The position numbers were made by a program, and so were the translations under genes. Below the pieces are notes generated by a model. The model ran no database searches. It was not told where the DNA came from and saw only the letters and a list, made by a program, of their open reading frames with translations. From Planctobacterium sp965279005 (GTDB taxonomy: Bacteria; Pseudomonadota; Gammaproteobacteria; Enterobacterales; Alteromonadaceae): a stretch of 64,000 bases of DNA. Positions 17,417 through 27,573 of this stretch are shown in pieces; position 1 is the first letter of the stretch, and the number at the start of each line of letters is the position of its first letter. The DNA is taken from NCBI GenBank assembly GCA_965279005.1, contig CBDIHK010000020.1:76468-140467 (forward strand), written 5' to 3'.

Positions 17417-20014
17417 ATGGCACAACCAACGGCCAGAAAATTAAGTGATTACAAGGTACCAGATTTTCTGATTGACTCTGTTGCCTTGACCTTTCAGCTG
17501 GAACCCCAAAATACCAGGGTGATAAATTTAATGAAGGTGCGCCGCAATGGCGCCCATTCTGCGCCACTGGTGTTGGACGGTGAAGGCTTAACGGGTTTAT
17601 CCATAAGCATTGATGGCCAGCCCGTTTCAGACTATGTAGTTGATGAAAAAAGCCTAACCCTTGGCAATGTCCCTTCAGAATTTGTGCTTGAGATCAACAA
17701 TACTATCAATCCCGAAGCAAACACCAGCTTAGAAGGCCTATACGTTTCATCAGGAGCATTTTGTACCCAGTGTGAAGCTGAAGGGTTTCGAAAAATTACA
17801 TATTTCCTGGATAGGCCTGACGTGATGTCGGTCTACCAGGTACGTATCGAAGCTGATGCTAGCCAATATCCACAATTGTTGAGCAATGGCAACAAGGTTG
17901 AGTCTGGCCTGCTGGCCAATGGCAGGCATTATGTGGTTTGGCAAGATCCCTTCAAAAAACCCTGTTATCTATTTGCGTTGGTAGCGGGCGACTTTGATCT
18001 CGTTGCTGATGACTACACTACCCAGACTGGTAGGAAAATTGATCTGGAGCTTTATGTAGACAAGGGCAATGCTTACCGAGGCCAACATGCGCTTGAAAGC
18101 CTTAAAAAAGCCATGTTATGGGATGAGCAAACTTTTGGATTGGAATACGACCTCGATGTTTACATGATTGTTGCTGTAGACTTTTTCAACATGGGAGCCA
18201 TGGAGAACAAGGGGTTAAACATCTTCAACAGCAAATACGTGCTCGCTGACCCCAAATCAGCAACGGATGAAGATTATTTCAATATTGAATCCATTATTGC
18301 CCATGAATATTTCCACAACTGGACGGGTAACAGGGTCACTTGCCGGGATTGGTTCCAGCTCAGCTTAAAGGAAGGATTAACTGTATTCAGGGATCAACAA
18401 TTTAGTTCAGATATGTCTTCCCCTGTGACCAACCGGATTAAAATGGTAAAGGTGATCAGGGATCACCAGTTCGCCGAAGACGCCGGTCCGATGGCACATC
18501 CTATTAGGCCGGAATCAGTCATTGAAATGAATAACTTTTATACAGTGACGGTCTATGACAAAGGCGCAGAAGTGATCCGGATGATGCATACCATGCTCGG
18601 TGAACAAAGCTTTCGGGCTGGCATGGATTTGTATTTTGAACGTCACGATGGCCAAGCAGTAACCTGTGATGATTTTGTCCAGGCAATGCAGGATGCCAGT
18701 GGCGTAGACCTGGGCTTGTTTAAATGTTGGTATAGCCAATCTGGGACGCCGGTTATTACAGCAGAAGTGCAATTCGATGAAACCAACCAGACGGTGCAAA
18801 TCCTATTGCAGCAGACTAATCCCGTTACTGCAGACCAGGCAAGCAAACAGGAGATGCACATACCTATACAGTATGAGGTATTTGCTGATGATGGATCTGG
18901 CAAAAAAGAGTTTGCCAGTGGCATCCACCATCTTAGGGCAGGGCAGGACAAGATTGAGCTTAGCAACGTGGATCACAAGCCTAACGTTGTGTTACTAGGT
19001 AATTTTTCCGCACCCGTGAAATTGCAGTTTGAGCGGGATCTAACGCAATTGCAATCGGCTATCATAAATGCCAATGATGGATTCTCCCGCTGGGATTCAG
19101 CACAGGCACTTTACAGTAAGCTGATATGGCAATTGGCAGATAGCCAGCAAAGTGAAAATAGCGCTTTGGTCGCTGAAATCGAGCGCACGCTGAAAATGCT
19201 AGTTAGGGCATTAGAACAACAGCAATTATCAGACCTTGCCCTTGAAGCTGAACTAATCACTTTGCCAAGTTTTGAAACCCTGGCTGAGCAAAGGGATTTG
19301 ATCCCCGTAGACGATTTGTATTTTGCTCGGAAACAAGTTGCAAAATTACTATCCCTCGCGCTGGCGGATTATGCTGAGCAAAAACTACCTAGTTTAACTT
19401 GTGGGAAATATCGTTACGACACTGGCGATAACGCTAAAAGATATTTAAAAAACAACTTGTTACATCATTTGCTGAATGCGGGGAAAGCACCTGGACTGGC
19501 AGTGTCGGCTTATGAAGAAGCCAACAATATGACCGACCAACTCGGGGCGTTAAAAGCCTTGAGGCACACTAATACCTCGGTTTTTGACCAGCTCATGGTG
19601 TCTTTTGAACAAGCTTGGCACCGTGATGTTTTAGTACTAGATAAATGGTTTTCACTACATGCAGGCACCCACCGGCAAGACATCTTGGCGCGCCTGCAAT
19701 TGTTGAAGTCCCACCCTGAATTTACTATGTCGAATCCAAACCGGGTTAGGGCCGTCATTGGGACTTTTGCGTTTTTTAACGTAATAGGGTTCCATAATTT
19801 AAATGGCGAAGGCTACCGTTTCGTGGCCGACCATATCATCCAACTGAATGATCTCAATCCCCAAGTCGCCTCCCGGCTAATCACTCCATTTTTGCAATGG
19901 AAACGTTTTGAAAATAAAAGGCGTGGCTTGATGCAGCATGAATTGATGCGAATTGGTGACCATCCCAGCTTGAGCCGTGATTTGTACGAAAAAGTAAGTA
20001 AAAGCCTTAACTAA
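17417..20014 (+). CDS. pepN: aminopeptidase N
   Basis: 865 residues, a cytoplasmic M1 zinc aminopeptidase removing N-terminal residues from peptides. The exopeptidase motif MGAMENKGLNIF and the zinc site HEYFHNW...LKEGLT (HExxH plus Glu 18 residues later) are both visible around residues 260-325, and the C-terminal helical domain is complete (RVRAVIGTFAFFN, HELMRIGDHPSLSRDLYE). The ATG at 17417 is preferred to GTG at 17405 because TGGAG at 17406-17410 sits six bases before it. DUF2835 follows, a common neighbour in related bacteria. Confidence 0.96.
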   Translation: MAQPTARKLSDYKVPDFLIDSVALTFQLEPQNTRVINLMKVRRNGAHSAPLVLDGEGLTGLSISIDGQPVSDYVVDEKSLTLGNVPSEFVLEINNTINPEANTSLEGLYVSSGAFCTQCEAEGFRKITYFLDRPDVMSVYQVRIEADASQYPQLLSNGNKVESGLLANGRHYVVWQDPFKKPCYLFALVAGDFDLVADDYTTQTGRKIDLELYVDKGNAYRGQHALESLKKAMLWDEQTFGLEYDLDVYMIVAVDFFNMGAMENKGLNIFNSKYVLADPKSATDEDYFNIESIIAHEYFHNWTGNRVTCRDWFQLSLKEGLTVFRDQQFSSDMSSPVTNRIKMVKVIRDHQFAEDAGPMAHPIRPESVIEMNNFYTVTVYDKGAEVIRMMHTMLGEQSFRAGMDLYFERHDGQAVTCDDFVQAMQDASGVDLGLFKCWYSQSGTPVITAEVQFDETNQTVQILLQQTNPVTADQASKQEMHIPIQYEVFADDGSGKKEFASGIHHLRAGQDKIELSNVDHKPNVVLLGNFSAPVKLQFERDLTQLQSAIINANDGFSRWDSAQALYSKLIWQLADSQQSENSALVAEIERTLKMLVRALEQQQLSDLALEAELITLPSFETLAEQRDLIPVDDLYFARKQVAKLLSLALADYAEQKLPSLTCGKYRYDTGDNAKRYLKNNLLHHLLNAGKAPGLAVSAYEEANNMTDQLGALKALRHTNTSVFDQLMVSFEQAWHRDVLVLDKWFSLHAGTHRQDILARLQLLKSHPEFTMSNPNRVRAVIGTFAFFNVIGFHNLNGEGYRFVADHIIQLNDLNPQVASRLITPFLQWKRFENKRRGLMQHELMRIGDHPSLSRDLYEKVSKSLN

Positions 20015-20031
20015 ATAGCAGAGTACGAACC

Positions 20032-20253
20032 GTGAACAGTTATTTCTTTAGGTTAAAAATCAGTTACTTAGAGTGTGAGGCTCTTTACAGCCCAGGGATT
20101 AACACCTGTTTAATAGTGTCGGAAAAGGGCGAGAAGGTACAGATTCCGGTCAAGAACCTGCGTCCCTATGTCACTAAAACTGGGATTTTGGGTCGCTTCC
20201 GCTTGGTTACAGATGAAAATAACAAGATCAAATCCTTTGAAAAAATAGCATAG
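20032..20253 (+). CDS. DUF2835 family protein
   Basis: 73 residues matching the DUF2835 pattern: YFFRLKISYLECEALYSPG at the start, then VQIPVKNLRPYVTKTGILGRFRLVTDENNKI. Cytoplasmic, function unknown. The start is GTG at 20032 with only a weak Shine-Dalgarno; it begins 17 bases after pepN and is probably read from the pepN transcript. Confidence 0.85.
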   Translation: MNSYFFRLKISYLECEALYSPGINTCLIVSEKGEKVQIPVKNLRPYVTKTGILGRFRLVTDENNKIKSFEKIA

Positions 20254-20320
20254 CTGGACTATTACTTCGTTTAGCATAATTCGTTAACACCTTGTTGTGA
20301 TGGAATTTTGAGCACCATCC

Positions 20321-20337
20321 AACTGGTACGATTTGTT
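20321..20337 (+). promoter_or_regulatory. FadR-like operator upstream of the DUF1302 cluster
   Basis: AACTGGTACGATTTGTT matches 12 of 16 defined positions of the FadR operator (AACTGGTCNGACCAGTT) and keeps the TGGTACGA core seen in E. coli fad sites; the second half-site is poor. It lies about 115 bases before the DUF1302 start. Evidence is similarity only. Confidence 0.35.
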
Positions 20338-20450
20338 CTTGCTTAAGCTTTAAAATGATGTAATCATTTTGTTAATTATGAGCAAGTTCGCTCAAATTAC
20401 CTTACGGCACACACGTAACCAGCCTGCATAGACAGGGGAGAATAAAAACT

Positions 20451-22547
20451 ATGATTAAAGGGCCTCGTATCTTCAAAAAGTCGCCTTTAGCCATTGGGAT
20501 GGTCGCTGCGTTCGTCGCGTCGGCACCAGTACACAGTGCAAATTGGACTTACGGTGACTTAAATATCACATTCGATTCCAACTTCTCTTTGGGTACTAGT
20601 ATCCGGGCGGAAGACCGCGATTGGGGGAAAATTGCCAATAGCAGCCAGCCAAACCTAGACTGGACCGGTTATAACATGGTCAGCAATGTCGTATACCAGG
20701 GAGAGGATATTTGGCGCTTAAATGATGGCGTTGGTGCGTATTCTGCTAACGGTGATTTAGGTAACCTAAATTTCGACAATGGCGAAGCGTTTTCCACAGT
20801 CTTTAAAGGTGTCCATGAGCTTGACTTGAATTACGGCGACTATGGTTTCTTTGCCCGTGGTATGTACTACTACGACTTTGAGATGAAAGACAGCGACCGT
20901 CCATGGACTAACTACCTGTCTAGCCAAATTGGCTTGAACCAGCCAAATGATCCCTGTGATGACCCTCGGGCGGAAGAAAACCTGTGTAGTGACATCCGTA
21001 TGTTGGATGCATTCTTCTACGCAGATATGTACCTAGGTGATACGCCAGTAACCATCCGGGTCGGTGACCAGGTAATCAGTTGGGGTGAGAGTACCTTCAT
21101 TACCCATGGTATCAATAGCATCAACCCTGTTGACGTTGCTAGGGCGCGTGCCCCAGGCGCTGAACTAAAAGAAGTCTTTATCCCAGTTGGTACTGTGTTC
21201 GCGTCCGTTGGTTTGACCGACTCCATCAGCGTGTCAGCCTATTACCAATACGAGTGGGATCGCAGTATCTTGCCTGTATCAGGTAGTTATTTCTCTACTA
21301 ATGATTTTGCCGGTGACGGTGGCCATTTGAACAACATCCAGCTGAGCTTTACCAGGAATCCTGACATTAATCTTGATTTCCTAATGGCGTCATTAAACAG
21401 TATCGGTGACGCTACCAGAGCGGGTGCGGATCCCACTCAAATGGCTGCAGCGGTGCTTGCCCATTCTACTAAGGTGGCATTAAGGGCACCTGGTGATGAG
21501 TTCTATACCGATGCGGAAGATGACGGCCAATACGGTTTGAAATTCAGCTACATTTCAGAAGATTTGAACGGCACTGAATTTAGCTTGTACCACTTGAATT
21601 ACCACAGTAAGCGTCCGTTGTTGGTGGGTTTGTCAGCTGACTATACTGCAGCGTCTTTAGCACATGATGTTGCTTACATTGCAAGCAACCAGATTACCCA
21701 GGACAATATCACTAACCTGACGTCATTCCCCAAAGCCCAGGCTATTTTCCCTGAAGACATTAAGCTTTATGGATTTAGCTTTAATACCAACATTGGTGAA
21801 ACTTCAGTTGCTGGTGAGATTTCATTCCGCCAGGATGAACCACTACAAATTGACGACGTAACCTTGCTCTACGCAGCCTTCCCTGAGCAGTTGGCAGCAG
21901 CAGGCCTGCGCCCTGATTTGGCGGGTATTTCGCAATACGATAGCTACATTGGCCGAGCGCCTGTGCCTGGTGAGTTTATCAATGGTGTTATTGAACTCGA
22001 TACCACCCAATTCCAGGTAACTGCATCACACCTTTTTGGTCCTGTACTCGGTACCGACAACTTGATCCTACTTGGCGAAGCCGGTTATGTGAAAATTTCT
22101 GACATGCCAGATCCAAGCGTTTTGGCGCTTGAAGCTCCTGGTACCCACCGCTCGGTGCCGCTGGTGCCGCTAACCAATCCAGACGGCAGTGTAACAGGAC
22201 GTCAAGGTTTGCATGTTGGCCTTTCGAATGGTCCTGAGGTAGATACCCAGTTTGCCACTGACGATGCTTGGGGCTACCGCTTGTTGGGTATTGCTGACTT
22301 TAATAACGTATTCAGCGGCATTAATTTGCGTGTCCGTGCAACCTTCGCTCACGACGTCGAAGGAACCACGCCTAATCCCATGTTTTTATTCGTGGAAGAC
22401 CGCAAGTCATCCAGCTTGTCGTTTACGTTTGACTACTTGAGCAAGCTTTCTGCAACAGCTTCGTATAACGCGTTCTGGGGCGGTGGTGCTGCTAATGGCC
22501 TGTCAGACCGCGACTTTATTTCCTTTAACTTTAAATACTCAATCTAG
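20451..22547 (+). CDS. DUF1302 family outer-membrane protein
   Basis: 698 residues with a signal peptide (about 29 residues, ending VHSA) and a mature part rich in alternating aromatic and polar residues, with many short strand-like stretches and a terminal aromatic pattern (DFISFNFKYSI) typical of outer-membrane barrels. Recognisable DUF1302 stretches include TYGDLNITFDSNFSLGTSIRAEDRDW and RVGDQVISWGESTFITHGINSINPVDV. It opens a four-gene operon with DUF1329, a YCF48-like protein and an RND transporter that is conserved across gammaproteobacteria but lacks an agreed function. GGGGAG precedes the ATG. Confidence 0.88.
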   Translation: MIKGPRIFKKSPLAIGMVAAFVASAPVHSANWTYGDLNITFDSNFSLGTSIRAEDRDWGKIANSSQPNLDWTGYNMVSNVVYQGEDIWRLNDGVGAYSANGDLGNLNFDNGEAFSTVFKGVHELDLNYGDYGFFARGMYYYDFEMKDSDRPWTNYLSSQIGLNQPNDPCDDPRAEENLCSDIRMLDAFFYADMYLGDTPVTIRVGDQVISWGESTFITHGINSINPVDVARARAPGAELKEVFIPVGTVFASVGLTDSISVSAYYQYEWDRSILPVSGSYFSTNDFAGDGGHLNNIQLSFTRNPDINLDFLMASLNSIGDATRAGADPTQMAAAVLAHSTKVALRAPGDEFYTDAEDDGQYGLKFSYISEDLNGTEFSLYHLNYHSKRPLLVGLSADYTAASLAHDVAYIASNQITQDNITNLTSFPKAQAIFPEDIKLYGFSFNTNIGETSVAGEISFRQDEPLQIDDVTLLYAAFPEQLAAAGLRPDLAGISQYDSYIGRAPVPGEFINGVIELDTTQFQVTASHLFGPVLGTDNLILLGEAGYVKISDMPDPSVLALEAPGTHRSVPLVPLTNPDGSVTGRQGLHVGLSNGPEVDTQFATDDAWGYRLLGIADFNNVFSGINLRVRATFAHDVEGTTPNPMFLFVEDRKSSSLSFTFDYLSKLSATASYNAFWGGGAANGLSDRDFISFNFKYSI

Positions 22548-22561
22548 GGGAGCATAACGTA

Positions 22562-23923
22562 ATGAAAAAATTGGCCCTAGTCGCATCGGCGATTACCCTG
22601 GCGCTAAGTGTAAATGTAGCGCAAGCCAAAGTGACTGAAGCGGAAGCTGCTAAGCTCGGCAATGAGCTTACCCCCCTAGGCGCGGTTAAAGCAGGCAATG
22701 CTGATGGTTCTATCCCAGCCTGGACTGGCGGGATCACAACCCCTCCTGCAGGTTATAGCCCAGGTGACTTCCACCCGGATCCATTCCCTGATGATAAGCC
22801 TCTATTTGAAATAACGGCTGCCAATTACAAGGAATACACTGATTTCCTAACGCCAGGCCAGCAAAAGTTATTTGAAAACTACGATACTTACCGTATGCCG
22901 GTTTACCAAACCCGACGTACCGCTTCGAACCCTGATTGGATTTATGAGTCGGCAAAGGTGAATGCGACCCGTGCCGAGTTGGTTGAGGGCGGTAACGGTA
23001 TTAAAAATGCGGCGAAAGCGATTCCATTCCCAATTCCACAAAATGGCCTAGAAGCCATCTGGAACCACTTATTGCGCTACCGTGGCCAGGGTGTCCGCCG
23101 CTTTGGTGGCCAGGCTGCACCAACTGCCAGCGGTGACTACACCGTTATCGGTTTTGATGACATTTTGATGATTAAGTACTCGCAACTTGACGCGACGCCT
23201 GAGTCATTGTTCGAAGAAAACATGTTATTCAAGTTCAAGCAAAAGGTAACCGTACCCGCGCGCTTAGCAGGTACCGCATTGTTAGTCCACGAAACAATGG
23301 ATCAGGTTAAGCAACCTCGCCAGGCATGGACTTACAATACGGGGCAGCGCCGGGTGAGAAGGGCGCCTAACGTAGCATATGATGCACCGGGCACCGCGGC
23401 GGATGGTTTGCGTACCAGTGACGACCTGGATATGTTTAATGGCGCACCTGACCGTTACAACTGGGAACTGAAGGGCAAACAAGAGCTGTACGTCGCTTAC
23501 AATAACTACAAGTTGCACGGCAATGACATTAGCTATGCTGATATCTTGAAGCCTGGACATATTAATCCGGACCTAACCCGTTACGAGAAACACCGGGTTT
23601 GGGTTGTGGAAGCGACATTGAAAGAGGGCTTGCGCCACATCTATTCCAAGCGTGTGTTCTACATTGATGAGGATAGCTGGCAAATCCAGGTTGCCGATAT
23701 GTATGACAACCGTGGTGAGCTATACCGGGTAAATGTTGCACACGGTGTAAATTATTATGAAGTTCCCACGCATTGGTCTACGCTTGATGTAAACCATGAT
23801 CTAAACTCACGTCGTTATTTGGCAGTGGGTTTGGATAATGAAGAAAGCATGTACGACTTTTCAGTGCAGTTACAGGATCGTGATTTCACGCCACAAGCAC
23901 TTAGAAGGGAAGGTCGCCGGTAG
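22562..23923 (+). CDS. DUF1329 family periplasmic protein
   Basis: 453 residues with a signal peptide (MKKLALVASAITLALSVNVAQA). The mature N-terminus KVTEAEAAKLGNELTPLGAVKAGNADGSIPAWTGGI is the DUF1329 hallmark, and the family end YEVPTHWSTLDVNHDLNSRRYLAVGLDNE is present. DUF1329 has a LolA/LolB-like or lipid-binding-like beta fold by family knowledge, which suggests handling of a hydrophobic compound between membranes. It starts 14 bases after the DUF1302 gene and is certainly cotranscribed. Confidence 0.9.
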   Translation: MKKLALVASAITLALSVNVAQAKVTEAEAAKLGNELTPLGAVKAGNADGSIPAWTGGITTPPAGYSPGDFHPDPFPDDKPLFEITAANYKEYTDFLTPGQQKLFENYDTYRMPVYQTRRTASNPDWIYESAKVNATRAELVEGGNGIKNAAKAIPFPIPQNGLEAIWNHLLRYRGQGVRRFGGQAAPTASGDYTVIGFDDILMIKYSQLDATPESLFEENMLFKFKQKVTVPARLAGTALLVHETMDQVKQPRQAWTYNTGQRRVRRAPNVAYDAPGTAADGLRTSDDLDMFNGAPDRYNWELKGKQELYVAYNNYKLHGNDISYADILKPGHINPDLTRYEKHRVWVVEATLKEGLRHIYSKRVFYIDEDSWQIQVADMYDNRGELYRVNVAHGVNYYEVPTHWSTLDVNHDLNSRRYLAVGLDNEESMYDFSVQLQDRDFTPQALRREGRR

Positions 23924-23977
23924 ACAACTCTTTGCGGTCGGCATCATGTCGGCCGCCAAACTAACGAAAAACGGCTC

Positions 23978-24976
23978 ATGAAGTTAAAAACAACCATTGC
24001 CTTAATGGCATCAGCATTCCTGTCTTCTCCGTCTGTATATTCTGAACAAACTTCCTACCTTGCCCCGTTAGCTGATCAATCTTTGCTGCTTGACATTGTC
24101 GCCAATGACCAAAAAGTATTGGCAGTGGGAGAGCGAGGCCACGTTTTGCTGTCATCTGACTCAGCGCAGTCTTGGCAACAGCTGCAAGTCCCAACCGCGG
24201 CTACCCTAACTGCAGTAACAGTGGTTGGCGATAGTATTTGGGCAGTTGGCCACGATAGTGTCATTATCGGATCCACAGATTCGGGTCAGTCATGGTCGGT
24301 ACAACAGTTTTTGCCAGAATTAGAACGCCCACTGATGGATGTACATTTCTTTGACCAGCAACACGGGGTTGCGTTGGGGGCTTACGGGGTGTTCTTCCGC
24401 ACAACTGATGGTGGAAATAGCTGGGAACGCGAATACCATACCAGCTTTTTGCACCCTGATGACCAAGAGTATTTGGAAGAGCTCAAAGAAGAAGATGAAG
24501 CTTTTTATCTAGAAGAAATGGCTTCGATATTACCCCATCTAAACCGGGTTACCGAAAGTAATGGTGTCCTATTTGTAGCAGGTGAAACCGGGTTGTTGGC
24601 CAAAAGCCAAGACCAAGGACGCAGTTGGCAGCGCATGGAGTCTGGCTATATGGGGTCGTTTTTTGACGTAGTGCAAAAGTCTGATGGCAGTGTGCTTGCA
24701 GCTGGACTTCGGGGTAATGTGTTTCAATCTGATCCTGAACACGGAAACTGGCAACGCCTTGACTCGCAAACCACTGCAACTTTAAATTCCATTGTAAAGC
24801 TCACTGGGAATGACGATTACTTGCTGGTTGGAAATAACGGCACCATGATTTGGTATAGCGATAATAGCTTAGAATTAGCGCAAACTGACGCTGGTAAGGC
24901 TATATTAAATGCTGTGCAACTAGACGGTGGCGTTACCGCAGTCTCCGAGGTTGGAATCAAAGCGCTGGCTCGTTAA
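23978..24976 (+). CDS. YCF48-like beta-propeller protein
   Basis: 332 residues with a signal peptide (MKLKTTIALMASAFLSSPSVYS) and repeated propeller units of the BNR/YCF48 type: GERGHVLLSSDSAQSWQQ, GHDSVIIGSTDSGQSWS, GAYGVFFRTTDGGNSWE, GETGLLAKSQDQGRSWQR, GLRGNVFQSDPEHGNWQ. An acidic insert (about residues 165-190) interrupts the repeats. YCF48 proteins are assembly factors in photosystem II; here the family member is part of the envelope quartet and may help assemble the neighbouring RND transporter. Confidence 0.87.
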   Translation: MKLKTTIALMASAFLSSPSVYSEQTSYLAPLADQSLLLDIVANDQKVLAVGERGHVLLSSDSAQSWQQLQVPTAATLTAVTVVGDSIWAVGHDSVIIGSTDSGQSWSVQQFLPELERPLMDVHFFDQQHGVALGAYGVFFRTTDGGNSWEREYHTSFLHPDDQEYLEELKEEDEAFYLEEMASILPHLNRVTESNGVLFVAGETGLLAKSQDQGRSWQRMESGYMGSFFDVVQKSDGSVLAAGLRGNVFQSDPEHGNWQRLDSQTTATLNSIVKLTGNDDYLLVGNNGTMIWYSDNSLELAQTDAGKAILNAVQLDGGVTAVSEVGIKALAR

Positions 24977-25008
24977 GCCGAACTAAACTGGGAATATTCG
25001 GAACCAAG

Positions 25009-27324
25009 ATGAACAAACTTATAGATTTGCTTGAGGTAATCATATTCAGACACCGGATGTTGGTGATACTGCTTTTTATGGCAGCGACCGGCTATTTGCT
25101 ATTCCAAGCGACGCAACTGCGGCTTGACGCTGGCTTTACTAAAAACATCCCGTTAAACCACGAATACATGAAAAACTATATGAAGCACCGCAAAGACTTT
25201 GGCGGTGCTAATAGTGTTTTGGTAGCTGTATGTGATGAGTCGGGAAATATTTATAATCGCGACTTTTTTGTTTCGTTAAAGAATATCCATGACCAGTTGT
25301 TTTTCATCCCAGGTGTTAACCGTTCCCAGGTAAAATCTTTATTTTCGCCTTCTACCCGGTTTACGGAAATTGTAGAAGGAGGCTTTGCCGGTGGCCCCGT
25401 GATCCCCGCTGACTTTTCAGCGGATAGCCCCGCAGCACTGCAAACCGTATCGGAAAACGTTACTAAAGCGGGTATTGTTGGCCGCCAAGTATCAGGTGAC
25501 CTATCCTGTGCCATGGTTACGGCACAACTCCTAGATTTAGACCCAACCACCGGTGAAAAACTCGATACCTTGGCTTTTGCAGCGGAGCTTGAGCAGCAAT
25601 TGCGCGGCCAATATGAAAAAGATGGCATAACGCTACACATAATTGGATTTGCCAAGATGATCGGTGATGTCGCAAACGGTGCCAAAGACGTTGTAATGTT
25701 CTTTGGTGTGGCCATTGCCATTACTGCAATAATGGTGTTTTTCTTCTCTAAATCACTAATGCTTACTTTCTTGCCGCTGCTGTGCTCTGTCATTGCTGTG
25801 GTATGGCAAATGGGGCTGCTCACGGTGATTGGCTTTGGTTTGGATCCCATGTCAATTTTGGTACCGTTTTTGGTGTTTGCTATAGGGGTAAGCCATGGCG
25901 TCCAGATGATAAATGCGGTAGGTAAAGAAGTTGCAATGGGTGTCACCGCAAAAGTGGCTTCGCAGTCCGCTTTCCGCAAATTATTGATCCCCGGTGGGGT
26001 TGCCTTGCTCTCGGACACTGTTGGTTTTATGACCTTATTGGTCATTGATATCGGTATTATTCGCGAGTTGGCAATAACGGCAAGTATGGGTGTGGCAGTC
26101 ATTATCCTAACCAACTTGTTGCTGTTACCTGTCCTTATGTCCTACTTGAAGTTCGGCGATAAGTACATAGAACAAGCCAAGAGTGCAGGTTCTGCAACAG
26201 ACCGCTTCTGGGATAAAATAGCCAGTTGCGCCACAATCTCTACCGCCAAGTACATTCTATTCGCAACCGTTGTGTTGTTTGTATTGGGCTGGATCCAATC
26301 AAAACAAATGAAAATTGGTGACCTGCATTCCGGGGCGCCCGCTTTGCACGAATCTTCCCGCTATAACCAAGATAATTTCTTGATCACTGATAAGTTTGAG
26401 ATAACCGTTGACTATATGTCAGTGTTGATTGAAGCGACGCCAGAAGCCTGTACATCCTATGAGGTTATGGATGCTATTGATAATTTCCAATGGCGCATGA
26501 CCAATGTTGAAGGCGTGCAATCTGCCATAAGTTTGGCTTCAGTGGCGAAGACTGTTAATGCAGGTTACAACGAGGGTAACCCTAAATGGGAAGTTATCCC
26601 GCGTAACCAACAAACACTGGTGCAGGCGATATCCCGGGTACCGACTTCTTCTGGCCTACTCAATAGCAATTGCTCGGTAATGCCCATCATATTATTTATG
26701 GAAGACTATAAAGCCGAGACGATTAACCGCGTGGTTTCAGCAGTGAAAGAGTTCCGCGCCCAATATGAAACTGATGATTTGAAATTCAAACTGGCATCGG
26801 GTCCAGTGGGTGTTATGGCTGCCAAAAATGAAGCTGTTGAAGACGCCCAGGATCCGATGATGTTGTATGTGTTTGGTGCGGTAATCATATTGTGCTTGAT
26901 GAGCTTTAAATCGCTCAGGGCAACATTGTCAGTTGTAATTCCCTTGTATGTTGTGTCAGTACTCGCCCAGGCATTGATGACTTTCCTGCAAATTGGGTTA
27001 ACTGTATCGACCTTGCCGGTAATCGCACTGGGTGTTGGTATCGGCGTTGACTACGGAATTTACATACTGTCTACCATGAGCCAGAAACTGAAAAGTGGTA
27101 TGGCTTGCCGCGACGCTTATTTCGCAGCACTGAAGGAGCGGGGTAGTGCGGTGTTGTTCACCGGTATCACCCTTGCGGTAGGTGTGAGTACCTGGGTGTT
27201 CTCTTCGCTCAAGTTCCAAATGGATATGGGTATACTGCTAACCTTTATGTTTGTGGTTAATATGTTGGGCGCAATTTTGGTATTACCAGCGATTGCCGCA
27301 ATTTTCTGGCACAAACAACGCTAA
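25009..27324 (+). CDS. RND-family transporter (MMPL/SSD type)
   Basis: 771 residues with two matching halves, each with one helix, a large periplasmic loop and five more helices, giving about 12 membrane spans. GVSHGVQMINAVGKE and GVGIGVDYGIYILSTM are the corresponding fourth-helix motifs; the second holds the acidic residue used in proton coupling. This is the HAE2/MMPL-like branch that moves hydrophobic molecules such as lipids or hopanoids, unlike drug-efflux AcrB. It closes the DUF1302-DUF1329-YCF48 operon, which suggests one envelope export system for a hydrophobic substrate; the substrate is unknown. A terminator follows. Confidence 0.88.
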   Translation: MNKLIDLLEVIIFRHRMLVILLFMAATGYLLFQATQLRLDAGFTKNIPLNHEYMKNYMKHRKDFGGANSVLVAVCDESGNIYNRDFFVSLKNIHDQLFFIPGVNRSQVKSLFSPSTRFTEIVEGGFAGGPVIPADFSADSPAALQTVSENVTKAGIVGRQVSGDLSCAMVTAQLLDLDPTTGEKLDTLAFAAELEQQLRGQYEKDGITLHIIGFAKMIGDVANGAKDVVMFFGVAIAITAIMVFFFSKSLMLTFLPLLCSVIAVVWQMGLLTVIGFGLDPMSILVPFLVFAIGVSHGVQMINAVGKEVAMGVTAKVASQSAFRKLLIPGGVALLSDTVGFMTLLVIDIGIIRELAITASMGVAVIILTNLLLLPVLMSYLKFGDKYIEQAKSAGSATDRFWDKIASCATISTAKYILFATVVLFVLGWIQSKQMKIGDLHSGAPALHESSRYNQDNFLITDKFEITVDYMSVLIEATPEACTSYEVMDAIDNFQWRMTNVEGVQSAISLASVAKTVNAGYNEGNPKWEVIPRNQQTLVQAISRVPTSSGLLNSNCSVMPIILFMEDYKAETINRVVSAVKEFRAQYETDDLKFKLASGPVGVMAAKNEAVEDAQDPMMLYVFGAVIILCLMSFKSLRATLSVVIPLYVVSVLAQALMTFLQIGLTVSTLPVIALGVGIGVDYGIYILSTMSQKLKSGMACRDAYFAALKERGSAVLFTGITLAVGVSTWVFSSLKFQMDMGILLTFMFVVNMLGAILVLPAIAAIFWHKQR

Positions 27325-27376
27325 GCCGGGCACTGCTGTTAAATTATTTTTATGCAGCAGAGTCCAGGTAATTGAT

Positions 27377-27403
27377 AAAAAATGGCCGTTAAGGCCATTT
27401 TTT
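27377..27403 (+). terminator. rho-independent terminator of the DUF1302-RND operon
   Basis: AAAAAATGGCC and GGCCATTTTTT form a perfect 11-base inverted repeat around a five-base loop, about 50 bases after the RND gene. Confidence 0.88.
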
Positions 27404-27573
27404 ATTTGTACTGTATGAATAACTATCCGCTTGCCTTATGCAAAAATAAAATTTCACTTTTCAATTTGGTTATATTCCGGGAAAATAGCAAAAAAATTAT
27501 AACAATCTCAAACAATTGACTAACATTTAATCAGTTAGCGTTTCCCGATTTACTCTACAAACAGGGCATTGAA

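Noticed and set aside
25251..26114. Long antisense open frame of 287 codons inside the RND gene
   Set aside because: It is a codon-bias shadow: the sense frame is a well-conserved transporter, and there is no start signal or homology.
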